A DNA stretch of 64,000 nucleotides from positions 2,701,001 to 2,765,000 of the forward strand of contig CP095414.1 in NCBI GenBank assembly GCA_029541985.1, in the 5' to 3' direction. Of the stretch, positions 9,431-19,335 are shown one piece after another. The DNA is from Bacteroidales bacterium F22 (lineage in GTDB: Bacteria; Bacteroidota; Bacteroidia; Bacteroidales; Bacteroidaceae). The translations under genes were made by a program, and so were the position numbers. The notes below the pieces were generated by a model. That model was not told the DNA's origin, made no database searches, and saw only the letters and a list, made by a program, of their open reading frames with translations. Numbering within the stretch: the first letter of the stretch is position 1; each line of letters begins with the position of its first letter.

Positions 9431-11101
9431 ATGCAGACGAACTGTAAAAGTCCTCTCAATAGTCCAATGAACTTGACTGTTTATAAAGCATTGGTTGTCT
9501 TTCTTTTTGTCCTTTCCCTTTGGGGGTGTGGTACTACAAAGACGATTCCTCAACCTTCCCAGATGCCCCTTTCACAAGGTGCAGATGCAAATGTTGTGTT
9601 GTCCAATGGAGTATCCCAAATGGATAGACCGAAGCGGGAGTTTAGAGGCGCTTGGTTAGCCACTGTGACTGGAGGGTATCAAGGGATGACTCCCGTGGAG
9701 ATGCGTTCTAAGTTAGTGGAACAACTCAATGTTCTTCAATATGCGGGAGTCAATGCAGTACTCTTTCAAATCCGTCCTACAGCAGATGCTTTTTATCCTT
9801 CTGCACTAGAGCCTTGGAGTCGTTACTTAACGGGTGTACAAGGGAAAGCACCTTCTCCAATATGGGATCCTCTTCAGTTTATGATTGACGAGTGCCATCG
9901 TAGAGGGATGGAGATGCATGCTTGGATAAATCCTTATAGAGTGAAACAACATCTCAGCGACAAACTTGCGCCATGGCACATCTATAATAAACATCCAGAA
10001 CGTTTCGTGAAGTATGGAGATAAATTATTTTTTAATCCTGCTTTGAGTGCCAATAGGGATTATATAAATGCTGTGATTGCTGATATAGTGAAGAGATATG
10101 ATGTAGATGGTATCCATCTAGATGATTATTTTTATCCATATCCTATCCCTGGGCAAGTGTTTAACGATAGAGCACAATTCAATCATCGTGTAGATAAACA
10201 GATGAATCTTGGTGACTGGCGTAGATTGCAAGTTGATTATTTGATTAGAGAATTGCATCAGACGATTAATAGACTCAAACCTTGGGTCAAATTTGGCGTA
10301 AGTCCTTTCGGTATCTATCGCAATGAGAAGAATGATCCTAACGGTAGTGCTACCAATGGATTAGAAAATTATGGAGACCTGTATGCTGACGTACTCAAAT
10401 GGGCTCGCAATGGATGGGTGGATTATCTAATCCCTCAAATCTATTGGCGTATCGGAAATCCTGTCGCTGACTATCAGGTATTGGTCGATTGGTGGGCTAG
10501 AAATACTCAAGGTGTTCCGCTCATCGTAGGACAATCCGTAGATCGAATATTGAAGTATCCTGATACAAAAGATATCGATAAGAACCAATTAGATGCGAAA
10601 ATGAAATTGCAACGTAGCTATCATACTGTGGTGGGTAGTTGTCAATGGCCGGGTAGGTATGTGGCTCGAAATATGGGTAACTATGCTGATTCGTTGAAAA
10701 TCAAATATCATAAATATCCTGCCTTGCAACCTGTCTTTTATCAGATAGATGCTCAGGCTCCTTATCATGTGGAGAAATTAGATGCTCAATGGAGCGAAGC
10801 GGGGTATCGATTGACATGGCAGCCGCCGCTTATTAAGCATCTTCGCGAGATGCTCAGAGGGGGGATGCTTAGTCAGAAACAAGCTTTTGAGATGGCGCGT
10901 GCGGATAAGTATGTCGTTTACCGTTTCGCAAGACATCAAAAGGTAGATCTTACTGACCCTAAATATATCGTGACGATAACAGATAAATGCTATTATCAAT
11001 TGCCTTATGTTGATGGCAAAGTTCGTTATCACTATGTTGTCACAGCTATGGACCGTTTGCAAAATGAATCTGATGGTCAGATGATTGCTGTCAAATTATA
11101 A
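9431..11101 (+). CDS. Family 10-like glycosyl hydrolase (GHL10/DUF187) lipoprotein
   Basis: A 556-residue exported protein of the GHL10 (DUF187) family, a TIM-barrel group related to glycoside hydrolases and often proposed to act on peptidoglycan-like or other polysaccharides. The signal peptide ends in lipobox LSLWGC. The start of the barrel reads REFRGAWLATVTGGYQGM; later motifs include AGVNAVLFQIRPTADAFYPS, WINPYRVK, DGIHLDDYFYPYP and VDYLIPQIYWRIG, with the acidic HLDD as a likely active-site region. A C-terminal beta domain of about 130 residues resembles a fibronectin-type module. It precedes the DPP5-like peptidase by 36 bp on the same strand. The actual substrate is unknown. Confidence 0.9.
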   Translation: MQTNCKSPLNSPMNLTVYKALVVFLFVLSLWGCGTTKTIPQPSQMPLSQGADANVVLSNGVSQMDRPKREFRGAWLATVTGGYQGMTPVEMRSKLVEQLNVLQYAGVNAVLFQIRPTADAFYPSALEPWSRYLTGVQGKAPSPIWDPLQFMIDECHRRGMEMHAWINPYRVKQHLSDKLAPWHIYNKHPERFVKYGDKLFFNPALSANRDYINAVIADIVKRYDVDGIHLDDYFYPYPIPGQVFNDRAQFNHRVDKQMNLGDWRRLQVDYLIRELHQTINRLKPWVKFGVSPFGIYRNEKNDPNGSATNGLENYGDLYADVLKWARNGWVDYLIPQIYWRIGNPVADYQVLVDWWARNTQGVPLIVGQSVDRILKYPDTKDIDKNQLDAKMKLQRSYHTVVGSCQWPGRYVARNMGNYADSLKIKYHKYPALQPVFYQIDAQAPYHVEKLDAQWSEAGYRLTWQPPLIKHLREMLRGGMLSQKQAFEMARADKYVVYRFARHQKVDLTDPKYIVTITDKCYYQLPYVDGKVRYHYVVTAMDRLQNESDGQMIAVKL

Positions 11102-11137
11102 AGAACAAAGAACTAATAATATAAATAATCAAAAAGC

Positions 11138-13225
11138 ATGAAATTTAAAGAACTCGTTATGACAAGTGGAATGATGGCTCTTGCGGCATGTAGTTCGGCA
11201 CCCGAAAAAGGGTCGAATGAACCCATAATAGGACCAACGAAAGTGACTATTAACGATGGGAGAATGACTCCTGAGGCGCTGTGGGCTTTTGGTAGAATAG
11301 GGGAGGTTAGTGCATCTCCAGATAATAAGCAAATCGTGTATAGTGTGGCTTATTATAGTATAGAGCAAAATAAGAGTAATCGTGATTTGTATATCATGGA
11401 TGCTGATGGAAGTCATGTCACTCAGTTGACCAATACCCCTTATAGTGAGAATGGTGCTACCTGGATTAATGAAGGGAAGCAACTTGCTTTCTTAAGTACA
11501 GAAAGTGGTTCTTCTCAAATATGGATGATGAATCCTGATGGGAGTCATAAGAAGCAGATTACGGCTATTGATACTGATATAGAGGGTTTTCAATTCTCTC
11601 CTGATGGCAAACGTTTGATGTATGTTACAGAAATCAAAACGGTGCCTACCACTGCGGATAAGTACCCTGACTTGCCGAAAGCTTCTGGTAAGGTGGTGAC
11701 TGACTTGATGTACAAGCATTGGGATACATGGGTCGCAGGTGCTCCTCAACCTTTTGTTGCTGACTGGGATGGTACTTCTCTTAAGAATACAGTGAATTTG
11801 CTCGATGGAACCGTATTTGAAAGTCCTATGCGTCCTTTTGGTGGTATGGAACAACTTTGTTGGAGTCCTGATAGTAAGTCGATAGCTTATACTTGTCGCA
11901 AATTGACTGGAAAGGCTTATGCGAAGTCGACAAATAGTGATATTTATTTGTATGATGTAGATACTAATACCACTACTAATCTTACAGAGGGAATGATGGG
12001 ATACGATACCAATCCTTGTTTCTCTCCCGATGGGCAATCTATTGCTTGGCAGAGCATGGAACGTGATGGGTATGAGAGTGACCAGAACCGTCTTTTTGTG
12101 ATGGATATGAAAACGAAAACTAAACGCTTCGTCTCTTCAGCTTTCGATAGCAATGTAGATAGCTATGTGTGGGCTGCTGATGGTCAATCTATCTTCTTTA
12201 CAGGAGTATGGCATGCAACGGAACAAATCTATTCTGTTCATTTAGTGGACGATAAGGTGACTAAGTTGACTAGTGGGGTGCATGATTTTGGTTCAATTTC
12301 TTTGTTTGGAGATTTATTACTAGCCAAACGACATAGCATGTCTATGGCTGATGAAATCTATACGGTTGCCCTAGATGGGCAAACGACTCAATTGTCTCAT
12401 GTAAATCAATCGTTGTATGACCAAATCGAAATGGGACGTGTCGAGGAACGGTGTCTCAAAACTGTAGATGGAAAAGATATGCTTACTTGGATTATCTATC
12501 CTCCTCATTTTGATCCTTCTAAGAAGTATCCTACCTTATTGTACTGCCAAGGAGGACCTCAAAGTCCTGTCAGTCAATTTTGGAGTTATAGGTGGAATTT
12601 TCAGATGATGGCAGCGAATGATTATATCATCGTCGCACCTAACCGTAGAGGTCTACCTGGATTTGGTAAAGAATGGAATGAAGAAATTAGTGGTGATTAT
12701 AGTGGCTTATGTATGAGTGACTATATGACGGCTATAGATGATATGAAGAAAGAATCATTTGTCGATGAAGATAGACTGGGATGTGTAGGTGCTAGCTTCG
12801 GTGGATATTCTGTCTATTGGTTAGCAGGACATCATCAAAAACGTTTCAAAGCTTTTATTGCTCATGATGGTATCTTTAATATGGAACAACAGTATCTTGA
12901 AACTGAAGAGATGTGGTTTGCTGATTGGGATATGGGAGGTGCTTATTGGGATAAGAAAAATCCTGTAGCACAACGTACTTTTGCTAATTCTCCTCATAAA
13001 TTTGTGGATAAATGGGATACGCCTATTCTTTGTATCCATGGAGAAAAGGATTATCGTATCCTTGCATCTCAAGGGATGTCTGCTTTTAATGCAGCAAGAT
13101 TGCGTGGTATTCCTGCAGAATTGCTTATCTATCCTGATGAGAATCATTGGGTATTGCAGCCACAAAATGGAATCTTATGGCAACGTACATTCTTCGAATG
13201 GTTGGATAAATGGTTGAAGAACTAA
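11138..13225 (+). CDS. S9 family peptidase, DPP5-like lipoprotein
   Basis: A prolyl-oligopeptidase-family enzyme of 695 residues. Signal peptide with lipobox LAAC near residue 19. The N-terminal half is a TolB/WD40-like beta-propeller with repeated SPDG/SPDS motifs, beginning PEALWAFGRIGE. The C-terminal alpha/beta-hydrolase domain carries nucleophile S553 in GASFGGY, acid D638 in HGEKDYR and H670 in ENHWV. The start region resembles Porphyromonas dipeptidyl-peptidase 5, which releases dipeptides from alanine- or hydrophobic-containing N-termini; that specificity is inferred. It follows the GHL10 gene by 36 bp and ends 41 bp before a 20-bp terminator stem, so the two form a likely operon. Confidence 0.9.
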   Translation: MKFKELVMTSGMMALAACSSAPEKGSNEPIIGPTKVTINDGRMTPEALWAFGRIGEVSASPDNKQIVYSVAYYSIEQNKSNRDLYIMDADGSHVTQLTNTPYSENGATWINEGKQLAFLSTESGSSQIWMMNPDGSHKKQITAIDTDIEGFQFSPDGKRLMYVTEIKTVPTTADKYPDLPKASGKVVTDLMYKHWDTWVAGAPQPFVADWDGTSLKNTVNLLDGTVFESPMRPFGGMEQLCWSPDSKSIAYTCRKLTGKAYAKSTNSDIYLYDVDTNTTTNLTEGMMGYDTNPCFSPDGQSIAWQSMERDGYESDQNRLFVMDMKTKTKRFVSSAFDSNVDSYVWAADGQSIFFTGVWHATEQIYSVHLVDDKVTKLTSGVHDFGSISLFGDLLLAKRHSMSMADEIYTVALDGQTTQLSHVNQSLYDQIEMGRVEERCLKTVDGKDMLTWIIYPPHFDPSKKYPTLLYCQGGPQSPVSQFWSYRWNFQMMAANDYIIVAPNRRGLPGFGKEWNEEISGDYSGLCMSDYMTAIDDMKKESFVDEDRLGCVGASFGGYSVYWLAGHHQKRFKAFIAHDGIFNMEQQYLETEEMWFADWDMGGAYWDKKNPVAQRTFANSPHKFVDKWDTPILCIHGEKDYRILASQGMSAFNAARLRGIPAELLIYPDENHWVLQPQNGILWQRTFFEWLDKWLKN

Positions 13226-13266
13226 GTCTCAGCAGTTAGCGATTGATTATCGCTACATTGCATATG

Positions 13267-13315
13267 AAATCAGTCTATTTTAAATCTTTTGGATTTAAAA
13301 TAGACTGATTTTTTT
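13267..13315 (+). terminator. Strong terminator after the DPP5-like gene
   Basis: Perfect 20-bp arms (13267-13286 and 13292-13311) around loop TTTTG, followed by a T-run to 13315. Confidence 0.92.
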
Positions 13316-13420
13316 GTGCTTTGAGGACGATTAATATTCCCTAGAGCGAATATATATGATTTCTTTATCTTAAATATAGATTTTTTTCTCTATTTCTAGC
13401 TATATGCTGCAGTTTTTTTG

Positions 13421-13428
13421 TACTTTTG
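13421..13428 (+). promoter_or_regulatory. -7 promoter element of the nqr operon
   Basis: TACTTTTG matches TAnnTTTG exactly. The expected transcript start (about 13434) precedes the nqrA ATG at 13467 by about 33 nt and lies after an in-frame upstream ATG at 13404, so that earlier start is not used. Confidence 0.7.
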
Positions 13429-13466
13429 CGCCGAAAAGTAATCCTACAAAACATTTAGTTATAGAG

Positions 13467-14813
13467 ATGACAAACGTAATCAAAATCCGTAAAGGCTTAG
13501 ACATTAGTTTGACTGGAGGTCCTTCGAATGATATTGCAAGTCCAGCAATGGCTGCACTTTATTCATTGGTACCCGATGATTTCCATGGAGTAACTCCTAA
13601 GGTAGTCGTTAAAGAAGGTGAACATGTCGATGCAGGAGTATCCTTGTTTATAGACAAGAATAATCCATCAGTAAAATTCGTATCTCCTGTCAGTGGAATC
13701 GTGACCAAGGTAGAACGCGGAGCACGTCGTAAAGTGATGAATATCATGGTAAAACCAGATGCTAATCAGACGACTCGTGACTTCGGTAAACAAAAGGTGT
13801 CTGCAATGAATGGATCGAGCGTACTCGAACTTCTTCTAGAATCAGGTCTTTTTGCTTTCTTCCGTCAACGTCCTTATGACGTAGTTCCTTCACCAGGAGT
13901 AACACCAAGATCAATTCATGTAAGTGCATTTGATACAGCACCTTTTGCTCCTAGGTTTGAAGATATTCTTCAAGGTCAAGAGAAAGAATGGGCAGCTGGA
14001 CTAGAAGCGCTAGCTAAAATAGCTAAAGTGTATCTAGGTATCAGTGCTAAACAAAATGCAGTAACAGCTCTTCATAATAAAGAGGTAACTGAAGCTCTAT
14101 TTGATGGACCACATCCTGCTGGTTTAGTTGGTGTGCAAATCAATAAAATGGCCCCTGTCAATAAGGGAGAGGTTGTTTGGACTCTTGGAGCTGAAGAGGT
14201 CCTATTTATTGGTCGATTGTTGATGAGTGGTAAAATCGATTTTACGCGTACTATCACAGTGGCTGGTGAAAATGCAGTAGATGCACAATCTTATAAAGTA
14301 CTTCCTGGAGCTCAATTGTCTAGTTTCGTAAAAGTGACAGACCTTGAGAATAGTCGTGTAATTAATGGAAATGTCTTGACTGGAAATAAAGTTCAATTGG
14401 ATGGCTTCTTAGGTGCACGTAGTACTCAAGTGACAGTTATCCCAGAGGTAAATTGTCCTGATGAGCCTTTTGGTTGGATCATGCCACGTGTTAAGCAATT
14501 CTCTGTTAGTCATAGTTATTTCAGTTGGTTGTGTGGGAAAAAGAAAGAATATTCATTTGATGCACGTATCAAGGGTGGTGAACGCCATATGATTATGAGT
14601 GGTGAATATGAGACTGTTTTTCCTATGGACATCTTCCCTGAATATCTCGTTAAAGCGGTTATCGCTGGTAATATTGACGATATGGAAGCACTCGGTATCT
14701 ATGAGGTGGCTCCTGAAGACTTCGCTTTGTGTGAGTTTGTTTGTTCATCGAAAGTTCAAGTTCAACGCATCATCCGCGAGGGATTAGATTCGCTTCGTGA
14801 AGAAATGTGCTAA
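13467..14813 (+). CDS. nqrA: Na+-translocating NADH:quinone reductase subunit A
   Basis: Subunit A of the sodium-pumping NADH:quinone oxidoreductase, a peripheral cytoplasmic subunit implicated in quinone binding. The 448-residue protein starts MTNVIKIRKGLDISLTG, the usual N-terminus, and shows GVTPKVVVKEGEHVDAG and SPVSGIVTKVERGARR (barrel-sandwich region), then PHPAGLVGVQINK and SFVKVTDLENSRVINGN. The start at 13467 is chosen because an upstream in-frame ATG precedes the likely promoter. It is first of six genes in the canonical order A-F, with 41 bp before nqrB. The complex oxidises NADH, reduces menaquinone and exports sodium. Confidence 0.97.
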   Translation: MTNVIKIRKGLDISLTGGPSNDIASPAMAALYSLVPDDFHGVTPKVVVKEGEHVDAGVSLFIDKNNPSVKFVSPVSGIVTKVERGARRKVMNIMVKPDANQTTRDFGKQKVSAMNGSSVLELLLESGLFAFFRQRPYDVVPSPGVTPRSIHVSAFDTAPFAPRFEDILQGQEKEWAAGLEALAKIAKVYLGISAKQNAVTALHNKEVTEALFDGPHPAGLVGVQINKMAPVNKGEVVWTLGAEEVLFIGRLLMSGKIDFTRTITVAGENAVDAQSYKVLPGAQLSSFVKVTDLENSRVINGNVLTGNKVQLDGFLGARSTQVTVIPEVNCPDEPFGWIMPRVKQFSVSHSYFSWLCGKKKEYSFDARIKGGERHMIMSGEYETVFPMDIFPEYLVKAVIAGNIDDMEALGIYEVAPEDFALCEFVCSSKVQVQRIIREGLDSLREEMC

Positions 14814-14854
14814 GAGAGCAGTTTACATAATAAGATTAAAGAATAACAATATAA

Positions 14855-16033
14855 ATGAAAGCTTTAAAAAACTATTTTAATAAAGTTAAGCCTAACTTTG
14901 AGGAAGGTGGCAAGCTGCATGCATTTCGATCTGTTTTCGATGGAATGGAGACTTTCTTATTTGTGCCTAACGACACAGCTAAGACTGGTACTAACATCCA
15001 TGATGCAATGGATAGTAAACGTATGATGTCAATCGTTGTGATTGCCTTGGTCCCTGCTTTGTTGTTTGGAATGTACAATGTGGGTTATCAACATAACTTA
15101 GCTACTACTGCTGGTCTAGATTTCTGGGGAATGTTCTTCTACGGATTTCTTGCTGTGTTGCCTAAAATTGTCGTTAGTTACGTAGTCGGTCTTGGTATCG
15201 AATTTGTCGTAGCTCAATGGAAAAATGAAGAAATTCATGAGGGATTTCTTGTTTCTGGTATCTTGATACCAATGATTGTTCCTGTTAGTTGTCCCCTATG
15301 GATACTAGCCGTTGCCACTGCTTTTGCTGTGATTTTTGCTAAAGAAGTATTTGGTGGTACTGGTATGAATATATTCAATGTTGCTTTGATTACTCGTGTA
15401 TTCCTATTCTTCGCTTATCCAAGCAAGATGTCGGGTGATGCTGTATGGGTTTCTGGTGACACTTTCTTCGGTTTAGGTAAACATTTAGATGGACTGACTA
15501 CTGCTACTCCACTAGGAATAGCATTGTCTGCTACTTCATCTACGGGATATAAACCTTTCAATATGGATATGGTTTATGGTTTGATTCCTGGTTCTATCGG
15601 GGAAACTTCTGTAATCGCTATTGCTATCGGTGCACTTATCCTTCTCTTTACTAATATCGCTAGTTGGAAAACGATGCTTAGCGTATTTATTGGAGGTGCC
15701 GTGATGGCTATTGGTTTCAATCAAATGGGACTTGAAGGTAATGCTATGGCTGCTATGCCTTGGTATGAGCATCTTGCTTTGGGTGGTTTCTGTTTTGGTG
15801 CTGTATTTATGGCTACTGATCCCGTGACTTCTGCTAGAACATCTACAGGTAAATATATTTTCGGATTCTTAGTTGGTGCATTTGCAATCATCATCCGTGT
15901 GCTTAATCCTGGTTATCCAGAGGGTATGATGTTAGCCATCTTGTTGATGAATATCTTTGCTCCATTGATTGACTACTATGTAGTACAGAGCAATATTACT
16001 AAACGTGCAAAACGTATTAAAGTTAACCAATAA
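14855..16033 (+). CDS. nqrB: Na+-translocating NADH:quinone reductase subunit B
   Basis: Integral membrane subunit that carries covalent FMN and riboflavin and forms much of the sodium path. 392 residues with about ten hydrophobic segments. The likely flavinylation threonine is in the C-terminal ATDPVTSARTSTGKY motif, as in NqrB of other bacteria. The N-terminal amphipathic region (KALKNYFNKVKPNFEEGGK) precedes the membrane part. It lies 41 bp after nqrA and 12 bp before nqrC. Flavin attachment needs an ApbE transferase, which is not in this window. Confidence 0.97.
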   Translation: MKALKNYFNKVKPNFEEGGKLHAFRSVFDGMETFLFVPNDTAKTGTNIHDAMDSKRMMSIVVIALVPALLFGMYNVGYQHNLATTAGLDFWGMFFYGFLAVLPKIVVSYVVGLGIEFVVAQWKNEEIHEGFLVSGILIPMIVPVSCPLWILAVATAFAVIFAKEVFGGTGMNIFNVALITRVFLFFAYPSKMSGDAVWVSGDTFFGLGKHLDGLTTATPLGIALSATSSTGYKPFNMDMVYGLIPGSIGETSVIAIAIGALILLFTNIASWKTMLSVFIGGAVMAIGFNQMGLEGNAMAAMPWYEHLALGGFCFGAVFMATDPVTSARTSTGKYIFGFLVGAFAIIIRVLNPGYPEGMMLAILLMNIFAPLIDYYVVQSNITKRAKRIKVNQ

Positions 16034-16045
16034 AACCGATTAAAA

Positions 16046-16711
16046 ATGAATACAAATAGTAACGTATATACTATTATATATGCTTCGGTGATGGTTATTA
16101 TCGTTGCATTTGTCTTGGCATTCGTTTCTTCTTCGTTGAAAGAAACTCAAGATTTGAATGTGAGACTAGATACAAAGAAACAAATTCTTGCTTCTCTTAA
16201 TATTCGCGACACTAAAGATGTGGCGGCTAAATATACTGAAATTGTCAAAGATAATTTGATGCAAGAAGATGGTACCTTGGTTGAGGTTCCTGCTGAGGAT
16301 TTCTCTTCAGAATACAATACACAAATTCTTGATAAGAAATATCATGTTTTTGTATGTACACTTGATGGAGGTACTAAATATATCTTCCCAGTGTATGGAG
16401 CTGGTCTTTGGGGTCCTATTTGGGGATATATCGCTCTCAACTCTGACAAGAAAAGTGTCTTTGGTGTTTACTTTGGTAACGAAGGAGAAACCCCTGGACT
16501 TGGTGCTGAAATCTCTACACTTCCTTTCCAAGAACGTTTCGATAACAAGAAAGTGATGAAGAATGGTCAGGTCGCCCTTGGTGTACAGAAGAATGCTCCT
16601 CAAGATGATTATCTAGTTGATGGTGTATCTGGTGGTACTATTACTTCTAAAGGAGTGAACAGTATGCTTAAGGCATGTTTGAGTAATTATTTACCATTTT
16701 TAAATAAATAA
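16046..16711 (+). CDS. nqrC: Na+-translocating NADH:quinone reductase subunit C
   Basis: A 221-residue subunit with one N-terminal membrane segment (about residues 8-30) and a periplasmic FMN-binding domain. The flavinylation motif DGVSGGTITS is present, placing the FMN-bearing threonine at about T198. GAGLWGPIWGYIALN and GETPGLGAEIST are typical of the domain. It lies 12 bp after nqrB and 11 bp before nqrD. Length is a little shorter than the Vibrio subunit but complete. Confidence 0.97.
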   Translation: MNTNSNVYTIIYASVMVIIVAFVLAFVSSSLKETQDLNVRLDTKKQILASLNIRDTKDVAAKYTEIVKDNLMQEDGTLVEVPAEDFSSEYNTQILDKKYHVFVCTLDGGTKYIFPVYGAGLWGPIWGYIALNSDKKSVFGVYFGNEGETPGLGAEISTLPFQERFDNKKVMKNGQVALGVQKNAPQDDYLVDGVSGGTITSKGVNSMLKACLSNYLPFLNK

Positions 16712-16722
16712 GGAGGGAAACA

Positions 16723-17358
16723 ATGAGCCAACTATTTTCAAAGAAAAATAAAGAGGTGTTTGCTAACCCTCTAAGTATAAACAATCCGATTACAGTTCAG
16801 GTATTAGGTATTTGTTCTGCCTTGGCAGTAACAGCTAAGTTAGAACCTGCTATCGTGATGGGATTGTCAGTAACAGTGATTACTGCTTTTTCAAACGTAA
16901 TCATTTCGTTGCTTCGTAAAACAATTCCAAACCGTATACGTATCATCGTGCAACTTGTTGTTGTTGCTGCATTGGTTACTATCGTATCTGAAATACTAAA
17001 AGCATTTGCATATGATGTAAGTGTTCAGCTTTCAGTTTATGTAGGTTTGATTATTACTAACTGTATCTTAATGGGACGTCTTGAGGCATTTGCTATGCAA
17101 AATGCTCCTTGGGAATCTTTTCTTGATGGATTAGGTAATGGTCTTGGTTATGCTAAGATCTTGTTTATCATTGCCTTCTTCAGAGAAATTCTAGGTTCTG
17201 GTTCAATCTTTAATTACAACTTTGTAGATGCTCTACATCTTAAAGATTTTGGATACCTAAACAATGGTTTGATGATTTTACCTCCAATGGCTTTGGTTGT
17301 TTGCGGATGTATTATCTGGTATCAACGTTCTAGAAACAAAGAGTTACAAGAGAAATAA
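16723..17358 (+). CDS. nqrD: Na+-translocating NADH:quinone reductase subunit D
   Basis: A 211-residue membrane subunit with six hydrophobic segments, paralogous to NqrE; the two form an inverted pair in the membrane that holds an iron centre. The motif ITNCILMGRLEAFAMQNAPW is diagnostic (conserved cysteine and NxPxxS-like loop), as is GLGNGLGYAKIL. An AGGAGGG stretch at 16711-16717, overlapping the nqrC stop region, is one of the few Shine-Dalgarno-like sequences in the window. Gap to nqrE is 37 bp. Confidence 0.97.
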   Translation: MSQLFSKKNKEVFANPLSINNPITVQVLGICSALAVTAKLEPAIVMGLSVTVITAFSNVIISLLRKTIPNRIRIIVQLVVVAALVTIVSEILKAFAYDVSVQLSVYVGLIITNCILMGRLEAFAMQNAPWESFLDGLGNGLGYAKILFIIAFFREILGSGSIFNYNFVDALHLKDFGYLNNGLMILPPMALVVCGCIIWYQRSRNKELQEK

Positions 17359-17395
17359 GAACAAGAATCGATAATAAAAAAAACAGAAAAGAACA

Positions 17396-17986
17396 ATGGA
17401 AACAAATCTATTAAGTCTATTTGTAAAGTCGATTTTTGTCGACAATATGATCTTTGCTTACTTTCTTGGTATGTGTTCATACCTCGCAGTATCAAAGAAC
17501 GTCAAGACTTCACTAGGTCTTGGAATAGCAGTAACTTTCGTATTAGTTGTGACTGTACCGGTCAACTTCTATCTTAATCAATATCTTCAAGCTAATCATC
17601 TTGGATTTTTGAGCTTTATTCTCTTCATCGCCGTAATTGCTGGTATCGTTCAGCTTGTGGAAATGGTCGTAGAGCGCTTTAGTCCTTCTCTATATGCTTC
17701 ATTAGGTATCTTTCTTCCTTTGATTGCTGTAAACTGTGCTATCATGGGTGCTTCTTTATTTATGCAACAGAGAGTATCTACTGATATCACTTCTGCTGGA
17801 GCTGCAACTGTTTATGGTTTAGGCTCTGGTATCGGTTGGTTATTAGCTATCGTAGGACTTGCTGCTATTCGTGAGAAGATGCAATATAGTGATGTACCTG
17901 CACCGCTAAAGGGATTAGGAATAACATTTATCACAGTAGGACTTATGGCACTTGCCTTTATGAGTTTCTCTGGATTGAAAATTTAA
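17396..17986 (+). CDS. nqrE: Na+-translocating NADH:quinone reductase subunit E
   Basis: A 196-residue membrane subunit, partner of NqrD. It shows the diagnostic [21 protein letters not shown] and [18 protein letters not shown] motifs with the conserved cysteines thought to bind iron within the membrane, and about six hydrophobic segments. It lies 37 bp after nqrD and 15 bp before nqrF. The related RnfA would be the alternative, but the gene order and NqrF next door settle the call. Confidence 0.97.
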   Translation: METNLLSLFVKSIFVDNMIFAYFLGMCSYLAVSKNVKTSLGLGIAVTFVLVVTVPVNFYLNQYLQANHLGFLSFILFIAVIAGIVQLVEMVVERFSPSLYASLGIFLPLIAVNCAIMGASLFMQQRVSTDITSAGAATVYGLGSGIGWLLAIVGLAAIREKMQYSDVPAPLKGLGITFITVGLMALAFMSFSGLKI

Positions 17987-18001
17987 TAACAGAAGGATAC
18001 A

Positions 18002-19249
18002 ATGGATATAAATTTGATCTTATCAAGTATTGGGGTCTTCCTTGGAGTAATCCTTGTACTTGTAGTGATTCTTTTGGTTGCTAAGAATTTCTTAGTACCC
18101 TCAGGGTCAGTTAAAGTTACTATTAATGGTGACAAAGAGTTAGAAGTAGAATCAGGTGGCACATTGCTTAATACCCTTTCTGAAAATGGCGTGTTTCTTC
18201 CATCTGCATGTGGTGGTAAAGGAACTTGTGGACAGTGTAAGTGTCAAGTAGTCGAAGGGGGTGGTGAGATATTACCTTCTGAAACTGGACATTTCAGCCG
18301 TAAACAACAACAAGACCATTGGAGATTAGGTTGTCAAGTAAAGGTAAAAAATGATATTGAAATCAAGATACCTAAGGCTGTTCTTGGAGTAAAAGAATGG
18401 GAATGTGAAGTGATTTCAAACAAGAATGTATCTACCTTTATCAAGGAGTTCGTCGTGGCATTGCCTAAGGGTGAACACATGGACTTTGAGCCAGGTAGTT
18501 ATGCTCAGATTAAAATACCTAAGTACGACATCAAATATGCAGATTATGATATCGATGAGCAGTATAGAGCTGATTGGGATCATTTCAAAATGTGGGATTT
18601 AACTTGTAAGAATACTGAGGAAACAGTTAGAGCTTATTCTATGGCTAACTATCCTGCTGAAGGTGATCTTATAATGCTGAATGTACGTATTGCAACTCCT
18701 CCTTTTGACCGCGTTAATGGTGGATTTATGAAAGTGTTGCCTGGTATTTCTTCATCATATATCTTTAACCTTAAACCAGGTGATAAGGTGACTATGTCAG
18801 GCCCTTACGGTGAATTCCAACCTATATATGAGACTAAGAATGAGATGTTGTATATTGGTGGTGGTGCTGGTATGGCTCCATTACGTGCACAAATACTACA
18901 CTTGACTCGTTCTCTTGAGGTTCGTGACCGTAAGATTTCGTATTGGTATGGTGCTCGTTCTAAGGCAGAGATTTTCTACGAAGAGGATTTCCGTAAGCTA
19001 GAGAAGGATTTTGACAACTTCGAATTCCATATTGCTTTGTCTGCTCCTCTAAAAGAGGACAATTGGACTGGTCCTGTTGGATTTATTCACAATGTCATAT
19101 TTGAAAATTATCTTAAGGATCATGAGACTCCTGAGGATATTGAATATTACATGTGTGGTCCTGGTCCGATGGCCAATGCTGTTAAAGAAATGTTATACAA
19201 TCTAGGTGTTCCTAGTAAGAATCTTATGTTTGATGACTTCGGTGGTTAA
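18002..19249 (+). CDS. nqrF: Na+-translocating NADH:quinone reductase subunit F
   Basis: The electron entry subunit: oxidises NADH through FAD and a 2Fe-2S cluster. 415 residues: one N-terminal membrane helix, then a ferredoxin domain with cluster cysteines in CGGKGTCGQC plus a later GCQV, then an FAD domain with RAYSMANYP and GPYGEF, and an NADH domain with YIGGGAGMAPLRAQI and a CGPGPMANAVK motif near the C-terminus. It is last in the operon and is followed by a terminator at 19291. All six subunits are present and intact. Confidence 0.97.
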   Translation: MDINLILSSIGVFLGVILVLVVILLVAKNFLVPSGSVKVTINGDKELEVESGGTLLNTLSENGVFLPSACGGKGTCGQCKCQVVEGGGEILPSETGHFSRKQQQDHWRLGCQVKVKNDIEIKIPKAVLGVKEWECEVISNKNVSTFIKEFVVALPKGEHMDFEPGSYAQIKIPKYDIKYADYDIDEQYRADWDHFKMWDLTCKNTEETVRAYSMANYPAEGDLIMLNVRIATPPFDRVNGGFMKVLPGISSSYIFNLKPGDKVTMSGPYGEFQPIYETKNEMLYIGGGAGMAPLRAQILHLTRSLEVRDRKISYWYGARSKAEIFYEEDFRKLEKDFDNFEFHIALSAPLKEDNWTGPVGFIHNVIFENYLKDHETPEDIEYYMCGPGPMANAVKEMLYNLGVPSKNLMFDDFGG

Positions 19250-19290
19250 TTTCTAAGCATTAGACAAGGTTATTCTATAACTTTATATAG

Positions 19291-19335
19291 TCCAAGTTGG
19301 AAGCAAGTTTCTTGTTTTCAACTTGGATTTTTTTT
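19291..19335 (+). terminator. Terminator of the nqr operon
   Basis: TCCAAGTTG (19291-19299) pairs with CAACTTGGA (19319-19327), with extra pairing in the loop, and is followed by T8. Confidence 0.9.

Noticed and set aside
12821-13217. ORFs on the other strand and frame within the DPP5-like gene
   Set aside because: Shadows of a gene with an intact catalytic triad; no start signals or recognisable domains of their own.
16269-16603. ORFs overlapping nqrC in other frames
   Set aside because: nqrC is complete and conserved; these are shadows.
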